Shown piece after piece: positions 6,035 to 7,866 of a stretch of DNA of 7,866 nt (positions are counted from its first letter, which is position 1; every line of letters begins with the position of its first letter). Where the stretch lies: NCBI GenBank assembly GCA_910588165.1, contig CAJUOR010000070.1, positions 1-7,866 of the forward strand, written 5' to 3'. The position numbers and the translations under genes are program-made. Origin of the DNA: an uncultured Thomasclavelia sp. GTDB taxonomy: Bacteria > Bacillota_I > Bacilli_A > Erysipelotrichales > Coprobacillaceae. The notes under the pieces were generated by a model. The model saw only the letters and a list, made by a program, of their open reading frames with translations, ran no database searches and had not been told where the DNA came from.

Positions 6035-6778
6035 ATGAAAAGAAAAGTAGAAATTTGCTGTGGAAGTTATGAAGATTGCTTATGTGCAGCTCGTGGCAAA
6101 GCCGATCGGGTCGAATTAAACAGCGCTTTGCATTTAGGAGGGTTAACGCCTTCTATCGGGACTTTGAAATTAGTTAAAGAAGAAATTGCTTTACCTGTTA
6201 TTTGTATGGTAAGACCACGTGGAGCGGGATTTCATTATACAGATGCGGAGGTTAAAGTGATGTTTGAAGATGCCAAAGCTTTGTTAGATGCCAAAGCTGA
6301 CGGCTTGGCTTTTGGTTTTCTATTTGAAGATGGTAGTATTGATGTAGAGAAAAACAAGCGTATGGTTGATTTAATTCACAGCTATCATAAAGAAGCGGTT
6401 TTCCATCGTGCTTTTGATTGTGCGAAAGATCCTTTTGAAGCGATGGAAGCTTTAATTGCAATGGGGGTTGATCGTGTTTTAACCTCAGGTTTGGAAGCGA
6501 AAGCGTATGATGGTAGAGCTTTGATTAAACAATTACAAGAAAAATACGGACAACAAATTGAAATTTTAGCCGGTAGTGGTGTCAACGCTTCTAATGCGAA
6601 AGCGTTAATGGACGAAACAGGCATTCAACAAGTCCATTCATCTTGTAAAGCATGGGTTAAAGATCCGACAACCAATGTCAATCCGGGCGTAACTTATGCG
6701 TATGCCTCAGGCGATTTAACATTATGTTATGATGTGGTAAGTGAAGATTTAGTTAAGCAGATCGTTGCGAGTATTTAG
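6035..6778 (+). CDS. cutC: CutC family protein (copper homeostasis protein)
   Basis: A 247-residue TIM-barrel protein of the CutC family. It was named for copper tolerance in E. coli, but the biochemical role is still unsettled. It is unrelated to the choline lyase also called CutC. Family landmarks are in order: EICCGSYED (6-14), ADRVELNSALHLGGLTPS (23-40), MVRPRGAGFHY (58-68), FHRAFD (123-128), VLTSG (148-152), LAGSGVN (178-184) and QVHSS (199-203). The length is normal. The N-terminal strand is unusually rich in cysteine (Cys8, Cys9, Cys15, Cys17), which could bear on Cu(I) binding, but that is inference. GAGG lies 7 bases before the ATG. The gene sits between two hairpin terminators, so it may be its own unit or depend on readthrough from rubrerythrin. 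Confidence 0.94.
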   Translation: MKRKVEICCGSYEDCLCAARGKADRVELNSALHLGGLTPSIGTLKLVKEEIALPVICMVRPRGAGFHYTDAEVKVMFEDAKALLDAKADGLAFGFLFEDGSIDVEKNKRMVDLIHSYHKEAVFHRAFDCAKDPFEAMEALIAMGVDRVLTSGLEAKAYDGRALIKQLQEKYGQQIEILAGSGVNASNAKALMDETGIQQVHSSCKAWVKDPTTNVNPGVTYAYASGDLTLCYDVVSEDLVKQIVASI

Positions 6779-6801
6779 CCGTTCCCAAAGGAACGGTTTT
6801 T
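6779..6801 (+). terminator. cutC terminator
   Basis: A perfect 7-bp stem CCGTTCC / GGAACGG with loop CAAA, then five T. It starts at the base right after the cutC stop codon. Only 30 bases separate it from the ydcF-type gene's start, and the ribosome binding site occupies part of these. Confidence 0.93.
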
Positions 6802-6831
6802 CATAGATTAGAAAGAAAGGAGGGAGCAAGC

Positions 6832-7572
6832 ATGCGTATAGTGATGATTATAGGTGCCATAAGTGTCATGTATGATTTATTTTTAAGACTTGTGAATCGG
6901 CATGTTGCTTTTTCATCGTTCTTTCTAGTCATAGGCTTGGGCATGATGGGCTTAGGGATTAGTGAGTATTATTTCCATCTGCCTATTTTCACCATGCTGC
7001 CTATTCAAATAAAAATATTGCTAGGTATAATGGTTATGGGTTTTAGTTTCAGTTTTATTGCCTTCATCTTGAAATGTAGCTTATGTTCAAAGCGAAAATA
7101 TGATAATGATTTTGAAGTCATTGTTGTATTTGGGGCAGGTTTATTTCAAGATGTTATTAGCCGTTCTTTAAAGGTGCGTTTAGATAAAGCTTACCAATTA
7201 GCTATACAGTGTCCATTGGCTATCATTATTGTGACAGGCGGACAAGGTAAAAATGAAACTGTGAGCGAAGCTTTGGCAATGGCTGATTATTTGATACAAA
7301 AAGGAATTGCAAGCGAAAGGATTATTTTAGAAGACCAATCGACGACAAGTTATGAAAATTTAGTGTATGCCTTGAAGAAATATGATTTTAGGCAACAAAA
7401 AACAGCTCTGGTTTCTAATCAATTCCATCTTTATCGCATTGAAAAGTTAGCCAAGAAACTAGGTATTCAAGGCATTGGAGTAAGTGGTTATTTGCATTCA
7501 GTTGCCTTGCCGGTATTTTATACAAGAGAATATTTTGCTTTACTTAAAGGTTATTTAACTAGGAAAATATAA
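6832..7572 (+). CDS. YdcF/SanA-type DUF218 membrane protein
   Basis: A 246-residue membrane-anchored protein with a C-terminal DUF218 domain, the YdcF/ElyC/SanA family linked to cell-envelope maintenance; its biochemical activity is not settled. Three hydrophobic segments come first (about 3-21, 25-44 and 58-82), followed by a basic stretch KRK that suggests the domain after it faces the cytoplasm (topology inferred). The domain has the family landmarks: VVFGAGL (98-104), RLDKAYQLA (116-124), IIIVTGGQG (131-139), ETVSEALAM (142-150), GIASERIILEDQSTTSYEN (158-176), VSNQFHLYR (194-202) and YTREYFALLKGY near the end. Charged or polar conserved residues there (Asp168, Glu175, His199, Arg202) would form the active pocket. 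AAAGGAGG lies 8 bases before the ATG. It is codirectional with cutC but separated from it by a terminator. Confidence 0.9.
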   Translation: MRIVMIIGAISVMYDLFLRLVNRHVAFSSFFLVIGLGMMGLGISEYYFHLPIFTMLPIQIKILLGIMVMGFSFSFIAFILKCSLCSKRKYDNDFEVIVVFGAGLFQDVISRSLKVRLDKAYQLAIQCPLAIIIVTGGQGKNETVSEALAMADYLIQKGIASERIILEDQSTTSYENLVYALKKYDFRQQKTALVSNQFHLYRIEKLAKKLGIQGIGVSGYLHSVALPVFYTREYFALLKGYLTRKI

Positions 7573-7629
7573 AAAAAGACGGTGCTTGTCATTAGAAATG
7601 AATGACAAATTGCATACCGTCTTTTTTTT
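7571..7629. terminator. Shared bidirectional terminator overlapping coding ends
   Basis: AAAAAAAGACGGT (7571-7583) pairs with ACCGTCTTTTTTTT (7616-7629), with a perfect inner stem TTGTCATT / AATGACAA around a 7-base loop. T-runs on both strands make it work both ways, for the ydcF-type gene (+) and the minus-strand frame. The ydcF-type stop codon touches its left arm. The minus frame's last ~12 codons lie inside it. Confidence 0.88.
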
Positions 7630-7825
7630 GTGTTTCTTCAAAATCAACATAGAAGCCCATTTTCTTGACATAATCGAAAGCGGTTCTAAGATGAGCATCT
7701 TCTTTTTGAACTTGAGAAATACCGGCAGGGGTTAAACAAGCCCCTTGGTAAGAAATATGAATATCGTAATTATTTTGAACGATTAGAATATTGGATTGTG
7801 AATCACATTGAACCCCTTGCCCTGA
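7592..7825 (-). pseudogene. 3' end of an unrecognised gene, interrupted near the window edge
   Basis: On the minus strand an open frame of 77 codons ends at a TAA inside the shared terminator. Its codon use matches the neighbours, and the translation looks like real protein: NILIVQNNYDIHISYQG, then ACLTPAGISQVQKEDAHL, RTAFDYVKKMGFYVDF and QFVIHF at the end. I recognise no family. No usable start codon exists in its first 55 codons, and an in-frame TGA stands at 7826-7828. Upstream of it the composition changes. The gene is therefore truncated, frameshifted or joined to foreign sequence at the right edge; an assembly artefact is also possible. The opposite strand is open from 7690 to the edge, but it has no start or ribosome binding site and I read it as a shadow. 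Confidence 0.5.
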
Positions 7826-7866
7826 TCAAAACCCTGTCGGAGGATGAAACCGAAGCCAAGACATTC

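Noticed and set aside
7826..7865. TGA read as tryptophan, joining a frame that starts at an ATG near 7865 to the minus-strand frame
   Set aside because: All tryptophans in the intact genes are TGG with no in-frame TGA, and the upstream triplets have different codon use. The absence of TGA stops among nine genes is explained by low GC and small sample.
7690..7866. Plus-strand open frame running off the right edge
   Set aside because: It is in antisense to a frame with better codon use and a terminator. It also has no start codon with a ribosome binding site.
1..7866. CRISPR array, tRNA or rRNA gene, or complete insertion sequence
   Set aside because: No spaced direct repeats, cloverleaf-like segments, rRNA-like stretches or intact transposase were seen on either strand.

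Overview
The window is AT-rich, gene-dense bacterial DNA. It has strong AAGGAGG-type ribosome binding sites, intrinsic terminators behind most genes, and only TAA or TAG as stop codons in the intact genes. Gene content (an N-terminal-rubredoxin 'reverse' rubrerythrin, the oxygen-independent style QueH, low GC) suggests an anaerobic, gut-type member of the Bacillota. Erysipelotrichia-like is my best guess, but it is inferred from style and not proven. Both window ends look like interrupted sequence: an open frame runs off the left edge, and composition changes in the last ~60 bases.

Layout, left to right. (1) A kanamycin-kinase-like aminoglycoside phosphotransferase (+), whose N-terminus is unresolved. 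(2) An FMN-dependent alpha-hydroxy-acid-oxidase-family enzyme (+) with a four-cysteine N-terminal cluster, its own extended -10 promoter and a terminator that works in both directions. (3) On the minus strand, tgt-queA-queH, a tightly packed cassette for the last three steps of queuosine synthesis in tRNA. It is preceded by a 108-residue unrecognised gene that ends in its own terminator. (4) A divergent, very AT-rich promoter region at 5248-5407. (5) On the plus strand, reverse rubrerythrin, cutC and a membrane-anchored YdcF/DUF218 protein. Rubrerythrin and cutC are each followed by a compact hairpin terminator. (6) Convergent with ydcF, the 3' end of an unrecognised minus-strand gene shares one hairpin with it, and its 5' part is interrupted by a stop codon.

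How they fit together: Tgt exchanges G34 of the GUN-anticodon tRNAs for preQ1, QueA adds the epoxycyclopentanediol from SAM, and QueH reduces epoxyqueuosine to queuosine. No preQ1-synthesis genes and no preQ1 riboswitch are visible here, so preQ1 is either made elsewhere in the genome or imported. Rubrerythrin is a peroxide defence enzyme. The other genes look like independent single-gene units rather than a pathway.

I found no convincing new multi-gene system. The most interesting leads are the atypical FMN enzyme, the orphan 108-residue gene just ahead of tgt, the repeated arrangement of a terminator immediately ahead of the next codirectional gene, and the disrupted right end.
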